From Armillaria gallica (taxonomy: Eukaryota > Basidiomycota > Agaricomycetes > Agaricales > Physalacriaceae), in contig JBANDB010000001.1 in the NCBI GenBank assembly GCA_037576215.1, positions 7,378,001 to 7,442,000 on the forward strand: a stretch of 64,000 bases of DNA, written 5' to 3'. The notes beneath the pieces are model-generated. The model had not been told where the DNA came from. It saw only the letters and a program-made list of their open reading frames with translations, and ran no database searches. Each line of letters starts with the position of its first letter. Position 1 is the stretch's first letter. This document shows positions 1-10,519 of the stretch, one piece after another. Made by a program: the position numbers and the translations under genes.

Positions 1-41
1 GTGACACTCGAGCTCAAGCACAGGCAAGTAACCGTATTCTT

Positions 42-254
42 TTGAGTCTCTTCATCTGGAAACTGATTGAATCGTCGCAGACTCAAGGACGGAACCATTT
101 AGAAAGGGGACGAAATTTCGTCGCGATGCTAGAAGATATGGGTGGTATACCGGAACTCACTACCGTTGATTGGGTGCCTAGAGTCAGCCACAACGGTGAA
201 GGTATGATGACGAGTGATGCAGGAATCGATAAAGTAGGCGTATTCCTTCCTTGA
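42..254 (+). CDS. Unrecognised ORF fragment, probably the 3' end of a host gene
   Basis: A 70-codon open frame lies at the left edge of the window. It carries a plausible globular sequence (key stretches LERGRNFVAMLEDMGG and TTVDWVP) and sits in DNA with normal CpG content, as expected for host coding sequence. It may be the last exon of a gene that starts outside the window, because the first bases read openly into it. I do not recognise the family. No neighbour helps to assign a role: the next gene, DUF4436-like, is on the other strand about 1 kb away. Confidence 0.3.
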   Translation: MSLFIWKLIESSQTQGRNHLERGRNFVAMLEDMGGIPELTTVDWVPRVSHNGEGMMTSDAGIDKVGVFLP

Positions 255-1211
255 GCTCGTGACTATGACTAAAGGAGACTACAGCTGGTCCGGTACTGAC
301 GTGGAGCTATCGATCAAAGCATAAACGGCACCGCCATTCTTGTTTAACACATTGTCTACCGTCTAATTGATATCACATCGGAATGCTTACTTCCTTTCAT
401 CACGAGAGTTGTGTCTCGCTTTGATTTTCTCAGCTTTCATTCGTGTGAGTCGAAAGTTGAAGTGTTCGAACACAAAGTCTGCTCTGGTATGTCTCTTATC
501 CCATACTCTATCCTAGCTGTAGGCACCCTCTAGTTAGCGAAGGAGGGCAATAACCCGCAGACACTATCGTATGCCAGATTCGCAGCCTCGTTGAATCTTG
601 ATAGGTGACTGTTAAGACCGATCGGTCCATGCTCTCTCTCTCTGAATTTCTAGCAACCGCAGTAAGTCTTGTTCAGCATGGAACATGTGTATGTACTATC
701 TTAAGAATATAACGCGATGCAGGCCTTCATCCCGAGAACAGAATACGAGTTGGCGCATATTGCGAGAGAAAAGCAGGTTAAAGGCCCGACATGACGGTAG
801 AAATCCAGAGAAAGTAGAGCTGAAGCCGAAAACGGTGCAAATGTAGGTAGCCGGAAGATATAGGTACATAGGTTTTCAAGAAATGATGTAAATTACGGTC
901 CGTTTAGAATTAATATCTACTCTTGTTGCTCACTCCAGCGCAAGTCCGATTTTAGCTGTCAAGATTGGCCGAGGGAATCTCAGTAACATTCGACACTTTC
1001 CATCTCGCTATCCGCATGTGAGGTCGACCACGTTGTGCACACGCTTTGACAATGTTCCAAACACTCCGGATATAAAAACGGAACACGCTCACTGCATGGT
1101 CAAGGAGTATTATTCATCAGATTATTGATGAAAACGCACCTAATTCGTCCCAAGTGAAAGCTTTACCAGACGGATCATGTGGGTCGGTGAATAAGTAGAT
1201 GCCTACCATTG
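255..1211. other. Intergenic, no gene seen
   Basis: About 950 bases without a convincing open frame or repeat. CpG content looks normal, unlike the centre of the window. It separates the edge ORF from the 3' end of the minus-strand DUF4436-like gene and may hold that gene's terminator. Confidence 0.4.
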
Positions 1212-2657
1212 TCACGGCCTAACATATGTGCGACACTTAATATTTGGATGAGAGTACTCGGGGTAATCCATGAAACGTACACAGATCGACAGAAGGACGA
1301 GGCATGGTAATAGCCCAACTAAATCTGTGTCGGAAAGAAGCAAGTCGGTCGTAGGCCACCAAGAGGAAGCAGGGGTTACCGAGGACATCACCTAGAGTTG
1401 GGGCTTGAGTTAATGACATGTAGTGGAAGATAATGGACGTACCGAACCCGTCGGGAGCCCCAGACATCGTGGATCGTAGTTGGGTGAAGGCAAACACAGT
1501 CCTGATTGGGACGACAACGATCTCGTTCCGTTGTCGATAGCCGAAGACCACGGTTGTGATCATTATCAGGCAAATCATGACAGTGACCATCCCTATCCAT
1601 ATAAAGAAGGTGCATGAGCCTTGAAAATCTATGGAGTATAAGAGGAAAACCCGAACAGAATGTGACAGTGATGACCAGACAATACCCGATAACAAGGGTG
1701 CTGCATTGGAGAATTACATATGCATGGATGACCTCTTGTTGAAGAAAGCCCGTGTCCTCCATGTAGGTGGGGTCTGTCTACGTAATGCCAGTTGTAATTT
1801 TGAGGTCACTCGAAAAGGTTCCGTCAGGTGGTCAAATGAGAAGGGAAGAAATAGCTTACACGATTAGTCGGGACGCTGAACCAAGTACTAGGGAGACTGA
1901 CTTGTTCGTCAATGCCTCTTGAGCAAAAGTGAATATTTCGGACTGGTAACTGACACATCGCCGGTGAATAAGTTCAGATAAGCAACACGAGTGAAACAGC
2001 GTAGTACCTGTCAAAAGGATAGTAGGCCAGAGTTCCGCGGCTGTGCATCGAGGCAAACAAAGGACCATCGAGCACTGGGTAGATGAACAGTTCCGTGCGG
2101 AACTTGGGAGGGTTGTTCATCATGTTAGAACTGCTGAACGACCTCATGGTGGTGGCATTCCATATGAAGATAGGTTCTGTGGGCCTGTTGTTATTGAAGG
2201 GACCGTCATTAAGTCTCCCAGCATCTGGAGGAGACAAATTTCTCCAAAGGGGATGATTCATATGGTACATTTTCGAGAACCAAAGAGGAAAAGGCTCACG
2301 TGTCAAAGAAGATGTTAACTTCTGTGCAACTAGCACTAAGATTGCAGTTATCCCAGGCGACTATCCACTCCACGAGCATAGTGGTTTGAGGAATATCGGC
2401 TGAGACTAGGTCAGTGTGGAGAAAGATCTTCTGTTACTATGAGTGGTGGATGACAAGGAACGAGCAAGGAGTCTTACAGTTCTATTTGTGTCCGTCAAAT
2501 CCGAATTCCTGACATACTCAACCTTGCCACCCTGACGCAGTGTAATAATGAGAGTTATGCATAAGATCGGAACAATGATGCCGAATGAAAGAGACGTGAT
2601 GAAACAGCATGAAACTCTTGACACGCTTCGATGTCTCGTCGTTTGCTCGGAGGACAT
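1212..2657 (-). CDS. DUF4436-like multi-pass membrane protein, multi-exon
   Basis: This fungal membrane protein has no known reaction. The start at 2657 is followed by a transmembrane segment and then VEYVRNSDLTDTNRTVRL, typical of DUF4436 N-termini. Later exons on the same strand encode WNCNLSAS-type and NIFFDT residues near 2290-2390, FIWNATTM and KFRTELFIYP near 2100-2190, YPFDRY near 2010, FTFAQEALTNKSVSLVL near 1900, YCLVITVTFW across an intron near 1640, and VFAFTQLRSTMSGAPDGF near 1450-1490. The last visible exon (LVGLLPCLVLLSIC) follows an intron at 1325-1442 with GTACGT and CAG borders. An apparent frame break near 1640 is removed by a 64-nt GT-AG intron that restores a Trp codon, so the gene may be intact. 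The 3' end at 1212 is the least certain point, because GTACGT after LLSIC could be another donor. Confidence 0.7.
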
Positions 2658-2704
2658 GCGGGGAAGTTTGAAGAAGATAATAGGTGGAAGGCAAGGCTTT
2701 ATAG

Positions 2705-2782
2705 GTTCCGAGTCTTATGAATATAGGATTACTCGGTCATTATATGTACGGGACACCCCGTGGGAAATTTCGCAATGTCCAT
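2705..2782 (+). repeat. Dispersed repeat R4, copy A
   Basis: About 80 bp match 25481-25561 (same strand) and the reverse complement of 59675-59754. Shared blocks include TCCTATGAATATAGG-like, a central ACTCRGTTATTAT-like block and CCCATGGGAAAATT-like. This copy keeps CpGs that the copy at 25481 has lost. Confidence 0.55.
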
Positions 2783-3525
2783 CACGCATTTTGCCGCTTC
2801 GCCCTCCTGGGCTCACCACGGGAATTATTTTCTTTCGTCCATCAATTTTCGGTCCGTACTTCCGTGACTCCTCCTTTTCCTCACTTGCCCTCTGGAGCTC
2901 CCTTCGCTTGTCCACCCTCTTCGCGTACCATAATTTATGTTGGTAGTTCCCAATAAAAATGTCCCTCTTATTTTGGTGGTTTAACTTACGGTTTACGCAT
3001 CTTTGCTCCATCGCTACCTGTTCTCCATTTATTTTTCCTCGCTCTATGGTATATCATTGCGGGCGTGTATTGTTTACTCCTCGTGGATATCTTCCTCTTC
3101 TTCCGATCCTGCCACCTTTTTCTTTTAGCCCACCCGTTCTTCTACTTCCATGCCGTCCTCCATTACATATGATAGTTGTTTATCACTCGCATTGTGATGC
3201 ATAACCCGAACAGCTATCTCTCGACGGCGTACTGTCTCCGACATTGGGGTATGTTAAAACTCAACATCTTCTCCCGTGGAACTAAGACCGCAACACTGAA
3301 TTTGAGTATTCTGGCCGTACCTATAAAGACTGTACGTATTGGATATTTTTCTGAGTCTCTATTGCTCATCTTCTGCTATGGACAGCCACACTTCTGAGCC
3401 ACCTTCCACAGCGTCGCCTTCTGACAAATGCAATACGCGAGGTTCCCAACAGACATCATGAGAGCGTAAAGGAAAGACCTCGAAACCGCCGATGCACTGA
3501 AAATCTATCGCTTGCGACTGGCACC
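2783..3525. other. Pyrimidine-rich intergenic stretch
   Basis: Strongly C/T-rich on the plus strand, especially 2800-3170. A 98-codon minus-strand frame (2715-3011) is rich in Lys, Arg and Glu only because of this bias. A similar purine-rich region on the other strand lies beside R4 copy C (59140-59670), so this may be more of the same repeat. It could also contain the promoter of the FunK1 locus. No gene recognised. Confidence 0.35.
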
Positions 3526-6200
3526 ATGGAGGCGCACCGAGCCGATGTAGTCAAAAACCTTGTGCAGGTTCCTGAGATTTCTTTGCAAGACTACAAGAAT
3601 TCTATTCTCCCCTGCTGCGATTATCTAAACTACGTTGAAAAGATCATTGACACTCTTCAGTGCAAAGGTACGCTGAAAACCTTTAACGGCGCATTGGGAC
3701 TCCGATGGCCAGCTTTTCTCAATGATCCCAAAGACAGTGGGCAACTGGAAGACGAAACTTTCAAGCACATGGCGACTATCGCTGAAGCCATTGTCGAGGC
3801 GGCGTGAGGGGTGCGTCCTGGAGGCCCAGAACCTACAATGGTCATAGAGTGCAAACCTTGTGAACCGACACTTTCAGAAGGATGAAACGGCGGCTTCAAG
3901 TCCGATGGGCACTACAGAATTCTTCAAGCCAGACGACCCAAGTGCTTCAAGGATGTGACATTGGATACAGCGGTGGACGTGCCTCCTCATTTTGTCAGCG
4001 TGAGTGGCACTCACATTTACGCTCGGACACACTCACCTTACAGCGCCCTGTGGATGATAGGATAGGCTTGCCTGCGATCGGCCAGCGCTAGAAGGATACA
4101 AGAAGCACGAGACCTGAGGACCGGAATGATGTAAGAATTCACCTTGTTAAATCTGCTTAGCCTCACCTGCCTTGTTGCAAAGGATTTCGCCACGTTGGTT
4201 GGCAACGCCTATGTATGCTGATCCTACTCTTTGTTTCATGGTTGGGACTACAATCGAGGACATGAACACTTGGTTCTGGTTCTTCTCACGAGCTATTGTT
4301 CTCATCTCTGAATCGTTCAACTTCATTGAGGTACGTTTAAGTCACCGTTCTAAAAGATTTTCACTGATAGCATCCAGGGCTACACCCATTTGATAGAGTA
4401 CATACTCACCCTATCCTTTGCGACAGCAGATGAGCCTAGCCATGATATGTCTGTTACCCATGCAACCTATCCTGTCGACGGAGAACCTTCAGGGTACACG
4501 ATTCAGTATGACTATCGTGCACTAGGCGAGAACACCTATCTGACGATCGGGTGTTTCAGCTCCTTCTGCTTGAGTGGCCTTCTTTATCGTGCGACCAGAG
4601 TGTAGATGGCTTTCAAGATTGACGACAAGAACCACACGCAATGTATGCTCAAAAATGTTTGGGTACCTTCTGACGCAAGAACGGAATTCGAAATTCAACA
4701 AGAGATATTTCGAAGTATCGAAGAGAACAGTTTAGGCATCAACGTCAAATATCGTGAGCATTTCATAGAGATCTCGCAGTGCGAGGTGGTGTGGACCTCT
4801 CGAGCTCGCAATGACGACATGCCGGTGTTTCTGCGTCAACAATTGGTGATCAAAGAATATGTACTCCTCCGTTGAAGCGAGACGGCAAAGAGGAGTTGAA
4901 TCATATCCAACTCAAACGCTGCTGTGCCTACCGGAAGGAGCTATGCCAACAGCGAACGCAAACGTTATGTTAGAATCGCGGGTTGATCGCGGGGCTGTTC
5001 TCAAACGGGGTGAGTGGCAAAAATGGGTTACATCTTTGGCAAACGTGACATGGGGACTAACTACAAAGTATACTAGCTTATATACTACGAGATACCCACG
5101 GAAATAAGTAGATACGTAAGTAAATCTGTACGAGAACCAAACAGCGACTAACTGTCTACCACGAGATGCTCGAATACCTCACACATTATCTCCGGGCTGC
5201 AACGCCTTTATAAAGACAGGAAGCATGTTCAAGTCACCTTTGCAGACGTCGGCACCCCTCTCAGTGAAGTGTGGAATTATAACACTTTGTTCACGGCTCT
5301 TGTGACTGCCCTCAAAGGTAAGATACCACGGTGTCGCCAATCATCGTTATTGACACAGCCGCAGATCTTGAATACATGTTTATTGGACATTACGTTCACT
5401 AGGGCATTTCCACTGGCAACATTCTTCTGTGTGGTGAAATGGCAAAGATGTCGTGAGTACACTAAGAACTTTCTATCTGGAGGCCCTAGAACGATACGAA
5501 AATGATACATGTGGAATGTCTGCATTTTGGATTTTGAGTTCATAGCTATTCAAAGGGCACTCCGGTTTACATGGGTGTAGAAGTGGAAAAGGCATGCTAC
5601 GAGTTGTACATTCCCCAAAAAGATAACCCGAAACCAATCCGTGGACAGCCTCCGCTACGTCCTGTGGAACCAATATTTTTGCATGATTACCTGCACAATG
5701 TTGAATCCCTTTTCTGGATCGGTTTACTCCGAGCACTGTTCTCAACTGTACCCACAATGCCTACCGCGGCACCACCCACACCATGTAAACCAGTTATTCA
5801 GTGGCATTTGCCCCCACACTGTCTCGACGGTGGACCCACTCGCCATGAATTACTTGTCACTGGAAATTTCCTGGAAGCGGCACTCGATCTACCCCCAGAT
5901 TACCAAATAACCTTGAAGCAGTTCATTTTCCTGCAGTTGGTATTGATCTTCAGGTCTCAACAGATCTACGATGGGCTGAATTTTCCTCAGCACAGGCACT
6001 TTGACTCATTTTATTCCACGGAGGATCCTGATGTCAATCTGTTCTCTGGTTTCAAAACTGTGGCAGAGGCAGCATACAGCGGCGATACGCAACTGCTACC
6101 TGACGAAGACCATGAGTTCCACCCCTTTGAACCACGAACAACGCCCACAGGCCCCCGGTATCCAGTGTGTTCAGTACATGAGATCGCCCAATCTCTCTGA
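3526..6200 (+). pseudogene. FunK1-type fungal protein kinase, inactivated
   Basis: The exons read in family order. N-terminal part at 3526-3807; DPTLCFMVGTTIEDMNTWFW and SRAIVLISESFNFIE at 4205-4330; then, after a 47-nt intron (4331-4377), GYTHLIEYILTLSFA and CMLKNVWVPSDARTE. FADVGTPLSEVWNY lies near 5240-5290; after an intron at 5318-5358 comes LEYMFIGHYVH and GISTGNILLCGEM. The last exon (5571-6200) has GVEVEKACYELYI and LHDYLHNVESLFWI, the C-lobe signature. Three lesions are visible. A TAG at 4603 falls where TRVW is expected. A TAG at 5400-5402 destroys the catalytic HRD motif (His-stop-Gly). A frame break lies near 5451 before EYTKNF. FunK1 kinases are expanded in mushrooms and their substrates are unknown. 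Confidence 0.8.
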
Positions 6201-8534
6201 GTTTTTTTTCTCTTTTCATTGACCGGGACTTGAAAGGCAAGCCTTAGGTGTACAGATCCTACCAAAACAAGGTACGTGACTCACACTATGGTCGGGGCCA
6301 TACATTACGACGCACATAATTCCTCCACAAGATGCATTGACAAGCATCAAAATACATTTGTACAACCACGGAATCGTACATAGTACTAGATCTTGTTGTT
6401 TGGTATTTGAGCTCACATTGTCACAAAGCGAAGGTGCTGATCATTAAATGTTGAGGTGCCTGTCTTTCCAGTCACCACTTATTACCATCTTGTTATTGTT
6501 CTTTAATTAGTAGTACATATTTGTTGCTTATACCCATGGCTTTTAGTTAGAATTGTCATATAAAAGGACTGTACTTATGTAGTGTACACCATCTCATTTG
6601 CAACAGATATTTACCCCAGTTTTATCACTCATTCAGCTGCCTTGAGCCTTGCGATTCCGATACTTGTATACTAGATGGTCAAATAAACACCATAGGTATG
6701 AATGCAATGCAGGACGGAAGGCAATGTATGATGTACATATGTGTAAGGACAGATGTGCAATGAAGTACCAATTAACCAGTGGAACTATAGAAGGCTGACA
6801 CACTGGATCTGATAGACCACTAAAATAGGACTCGGATCTGCCACATGCATGTGATGGCCTTCAAATGCTAGTACATGCACCACAGGATGTTGTAAAGCAA
6901 CAGTATTTTCCTTGTAGTGCTTGAAATGTTTCTGTTATCAGGTGCATTTAATGTAATTGTCACCTTACACAAGGTCTTGAGGAGGCCGTGCTGTGACAAA
7001 ACATGATAAGTATGTGTAGAGCACCACATTGATTCGTTCCATGCTTCCAGTATGATGAACATGAAATTGTGCTCTCACATGGGCTGTGATGAAAATTTGA
7101 GGAAGAGTAAGCTGCAAATAAGTGCTGAGTTGTTGCGACATTTGTAGGGCAGAAATCCCTGAAGGTTTTTAATACTGTGGGTGCTTCTAGGGTGCTAGAA
7201 TAACCATCAAAGCAGAAATGAATGGGCTTTAGGGAAATTTTAAAGCAAATGCAAGTTCCATACCATGAGCTCCTGGGCAAGTAGCAAGGGTTGAATATCA
7301 ATGAGACATTTTAAGCTAGCAGTTGAAGCTCAAAAGTTTCACAGCATTGTTCATGGGAGTGAGAAGGTGAGGATGCTGAATCCCAATTTGATATATGGAT
7401 GCCAGAGTCTGACATTTAACCTTGATATGTATATTGTCATTAGAAGTTCAGGGGAATACTATGATTGGATGAAAATCATAGCAGTCTTGATGACAGGGTG
7501 CTTATCATAAATGAAAGAAGCCAAGGGATAGAAAACAAGAGATGCCACTCAGTGCAAGAGGGCACACCAAATAAAATTTTGCACATAAGGTCCAAAATGC
7601 TGGCAAGGAGCAACCACCCATGTGACTCTAATATACTTAAATATAGGTTGATTTTATGACATCATGTGGCTGTTCATGGGTGAATCTCCAGCTTCTTGCA
7701 GCACACCTGCCTCCAAGGGGGTCACAAAAATATAAAAAGTCATGTCAGATCCAAAATATTTTTAAAGCCTGCTTGAGCCAACTGACTGACTGGTGTGGGA
7801 AAATCATACTGAGAATAGTTGCTGAGTCATACTATCCTGCCATTTGAGGACTTCACAGCCACCAGTAATCTCTCAATTCCTGGACCCAAAGTTACCTATC
7901 TTGCATCTGACTTACCCAAATCTACCCCCAGTGCTGCTGAGATGTGCCTTGAGCCTCCTACAGGTCAGATATAATCAGACAGGTTTTATTTTACACTGAA
8001 TAATGCATCAATGACACCCAGGATGACCTCACTCCTCTATACAGAGAGGGGGCAAAAAAAATTTTAAGGCCTCCTGGGACCAACCAACCAACCAACCCAA
8101 TGTGCTGGCTTAGTGGGCTGCAACCCCCTTGCCTGCCTCAGATGTTAGTTTCTTGGTGATAGTTCAGGATAGTCATTGGAAATACTGCTTGTATGGAAGT
8201 AATGGTACTAATATATATGTAAATGTCATTTTTGTGCCTTAAGAGAACCCAAAAGTGTGTGTTCTAAAATCTTTTTCAGCCCCTCCAGGGCAACCAACCA
8301 CCCTACCAGATGTGTTGGGCCAACATTCCAGTGCCTTGACTCACCATGGAAGACTAGATTCACTGTGGTAATTAGAGCAGTGCATCATCAATAACTGTGC
8401 TGTAAGACACACAGTCCTTCACAAGGGGGTGGTGGAAATAAAATTGCAGACATGATGTACATTTTCATGTATAAGGCTGGGTGGACCTCTCCCCTCTCCT
8501 ACCATATATGGTAGTAATATAGCTATATATGGAT
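6201..8534. other. CpG-poor intergenic DNA
   Basis: From about 6400 the sequence changes character: AT-richer, almost no CG dinucleotides, only short open frames with no recognisable protein. It reads as old, mutated DNA, probably decayed transposon or gene sequence. A degenerate repeat occupies its right part. Confidence 0.5.
7720..8330. repeat. Degenerate, loosely spaced repeat with CCAA microsatellite
   Basis: Three stretches (about 7720-7800, 8040-8110, 8250-8330) share an order of motifs: an A/T run with AAAATTTT or AAAATCTTTT, then AAGGCCTCCTGGG- or CAGCCCCTCCAGGG-like, then (CCAA)n-like, then ATGTGYTGG. The clearest microsatellite is at 8083-8099. The units are strongly diverged. Confidence 0.35.
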
Positions 8535-8862
8535 TAGAGATCTTCATGAGTGTCACTCACAGACACTCGTGTTTTTTTGTTATTTAAAGAACTCATGATT
8601 GAAATATGCAAAAAGGACAAAAAAAATAACCAATCTCCACCGTTTTTTGAGCTCTATTCAATGGTGATTTGGGATTTATATTTCAAGCACATTAAGGATT
8701 TATAAATGTCATGAAAATATAAAACCCCAATCACCATTGAATAGAGCTCAAAAAACAGTGGAGATTGGTTATTTTTTTGTCCTTTTTGCGTATTTCAATC
8801 ATGAGTTCTTTAAATAACAAAAAAACACGAGTGTCTGTGAGTGACACTTGTGAAGATCTCTA
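8535..8862. mobile_element. hAT-type fold-back MITE, copy 1
   Basis: A 328-bp element made almost entirely of one long inverted repeat (arms about 145 bp, short unpaired centre). Ends are TAGAGATCTTCA and TGAAGATCTCTA, fitting the TAGNG terminus of hAT elements. It is flanked by an 8-bp duplication, ATATGGAT (8527-8534 and 8863-8870), the hAT hallmark. It has no coding capacity, so a transposase would act in trans. A related copy is at 28381-28706. Confidence 0.85.
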
Positions 8863-8870
8863 ATATGGAT

Positions 8871-9817
8871 GTCTTAGTAATACATTTCAATCAATATAAT
8901 ATCCCAAAGTCAACCTGAAGTTGCCAGCCAGGTTGCTGTCACTCATCATACTATGGGTAGTTGGGAAATGCAAATTTTTGATAGATAATTTTCTGTAGCT
9001 CTCACCTGTGCTTTGTTTCCTTGAAAAGTTCACAGATATCTTCTTAAATGTGTTCCAATGCTAAAGTAGAAATTCTTGGGGATTTAATTGAGTAGAGCAA
9101 GCATCAGACAGTGGCCAAGGTGCAAGTGTCAAAAAATCATAATGTGCAAAATTCTGTCATGGCAAACATCATGGTCAAATGGTAAGTCCGACAATGCCAG
9201 CTGTGGCTTTCTCAAGAAGGAATGTGGTTGCACTGCATTGTCACTGCAAAATGGCATACTGGACATTGAAATTGTCATGTTTTGTAACACTGAATCCAAT
9301 GTATCTCTTATTTTTCGTGCATCCCTCAAGCAATAGGTTCAGATTTTTTTGTTTGAACTCTTACAATGAGCCTTAATCATGCACCCAAATTGTTCTGAGG
9401 CTGTTTATTGCTACAAGTGTAAAACTGGAGGCAGCTGGTCTTTACAAAGGCAAATTTCAGTCAGTTTTTACTGCCTTGAAACACTTTCTCTACATCTACA
9501 AATAAAATTACCATGCAGTATTAGTTATATACATTCATTGAAGTATCAAAAAAAACCCTAAAGCCAACAACTTGCTAAAATGTGCTAAAAACCCAAATTT
9601 GCACATCATGATCAAATTGCAATCCATTTGCAGATTGTGATCACCCATAGTAACATGTGAAAAGGGATTGAAAAGGGATATAAAGTATATTGGATGCTTT
9701 AACACCCTCACAATATATCCTATTCATATAAAACTATCACTTTATACCTTGTTAGGGCCTCTTGGAGTGCTATATAAGGTAAGTTGGTATTGTGTTTAAG
9801 GTCGGAACCCCTCTCCC
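8871..9817. other. CpG-poor intergenic DNA
   Basis: No recognisable gene. Several AT-rich frames around 9088-9561 show no family features. This stretch is the pre-insertion flank of Gypsy-2, whose target duplication CCTAC starts at 9818. Confidence 0.45.
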
Positions 9818-9822
9818 CCTAC

Positions 9823-10097
9823 TGTTAGGCCCAGACTCAGGTATAACAAGCAAGGCAAAACCTAGGGCTGTATCATGTTCATACAGTCACCCTGGAATGC
9901 CATGGCACTTGGAATACTTGGAGTAGGTGGTAAACACTTAGTGACTCAGCTAGTGAGGTGGAGTAAAGTCCAGTATGTATAAACTTAGCTCAAAGCTGAG
10001 GATACTACAGTGAGAGCTATGCTACTTATATACTGAAGTCCATGTGCTAAATATAACTGTATGTTGACATATAGAATGAAGGAAACAATGCAGTAGG
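9823..10097 (-). repeat. Gypsy-2 3' LTR, outer part
   Basis: Starts TGTTAGGCCCAG and runs to the Gypsy-1 target site GTAGG (10093-10097). The LTR resumes at 19726. Sequence from about GCTAGTGAGG on is shared with 35968-36120. Confidence 0.8.
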
Positions 10098-10486
10098 TGT
10101 TATGGTCGGACTCAGGAATAACAAACAAGGTGCACTAATGCGATGCTGCCTCTCACTTTGGGCAGGGCAATAGGACCATGGAGTTTGCTACAGCGAGGCA
10201 TATAATGCGTTAGGCTCTAGACTCTTTATGAGGAGAGAGTAAGTCCAGTGTATTAGGTTGTAGCTCAAAGCTAGGGTACATGGCTGAGAGCTGCTCTACT
10301 TATATACTGGTTCATCTATTGTAGGTATCTATTTGTCCATCTGTCAATCAGTCGCTTCGATGAATGGTAGTCGCGAGGTTACCGTGAGTTCGTGGAGTAT
10401 CATTGAAGTGGTATGATTTAAGCATGTGATGCTGAGGTGCCAAGATGCCGAGGTGCTGAGGTGGAAAAAATGAATAAATCTTAACA
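10098..10486 (-). repeat. Gypsy-1 3' LTR
   Basis: 389 bp, nearly identical to 19340-19720; most differences are transitions, many at CpG sites. Followed on the element's internal side by the polypurine tract (TCACCCCCTT on the plus strand at 10487). Confidence 0.9.
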
Positions 10487-10519
10487 TCACCCCCTTGTTA
10501 AGACAGGCATCCTGACTGT

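Noticed and set aside
1600..1700. Frameshift in the DUF4436-like gene
   Set aside because: A 64-nt GT-AG intron between the T of the Trp codon and GG restores the frame and the expected residues, so no mutation is needed.
2715..3011. Minus-strand 98-codon frame as a gene
   Set aside because: Its Lys/Arg/Glu-rich sequence is explained by strand composition, and it overlaps dispersed repeat R4.
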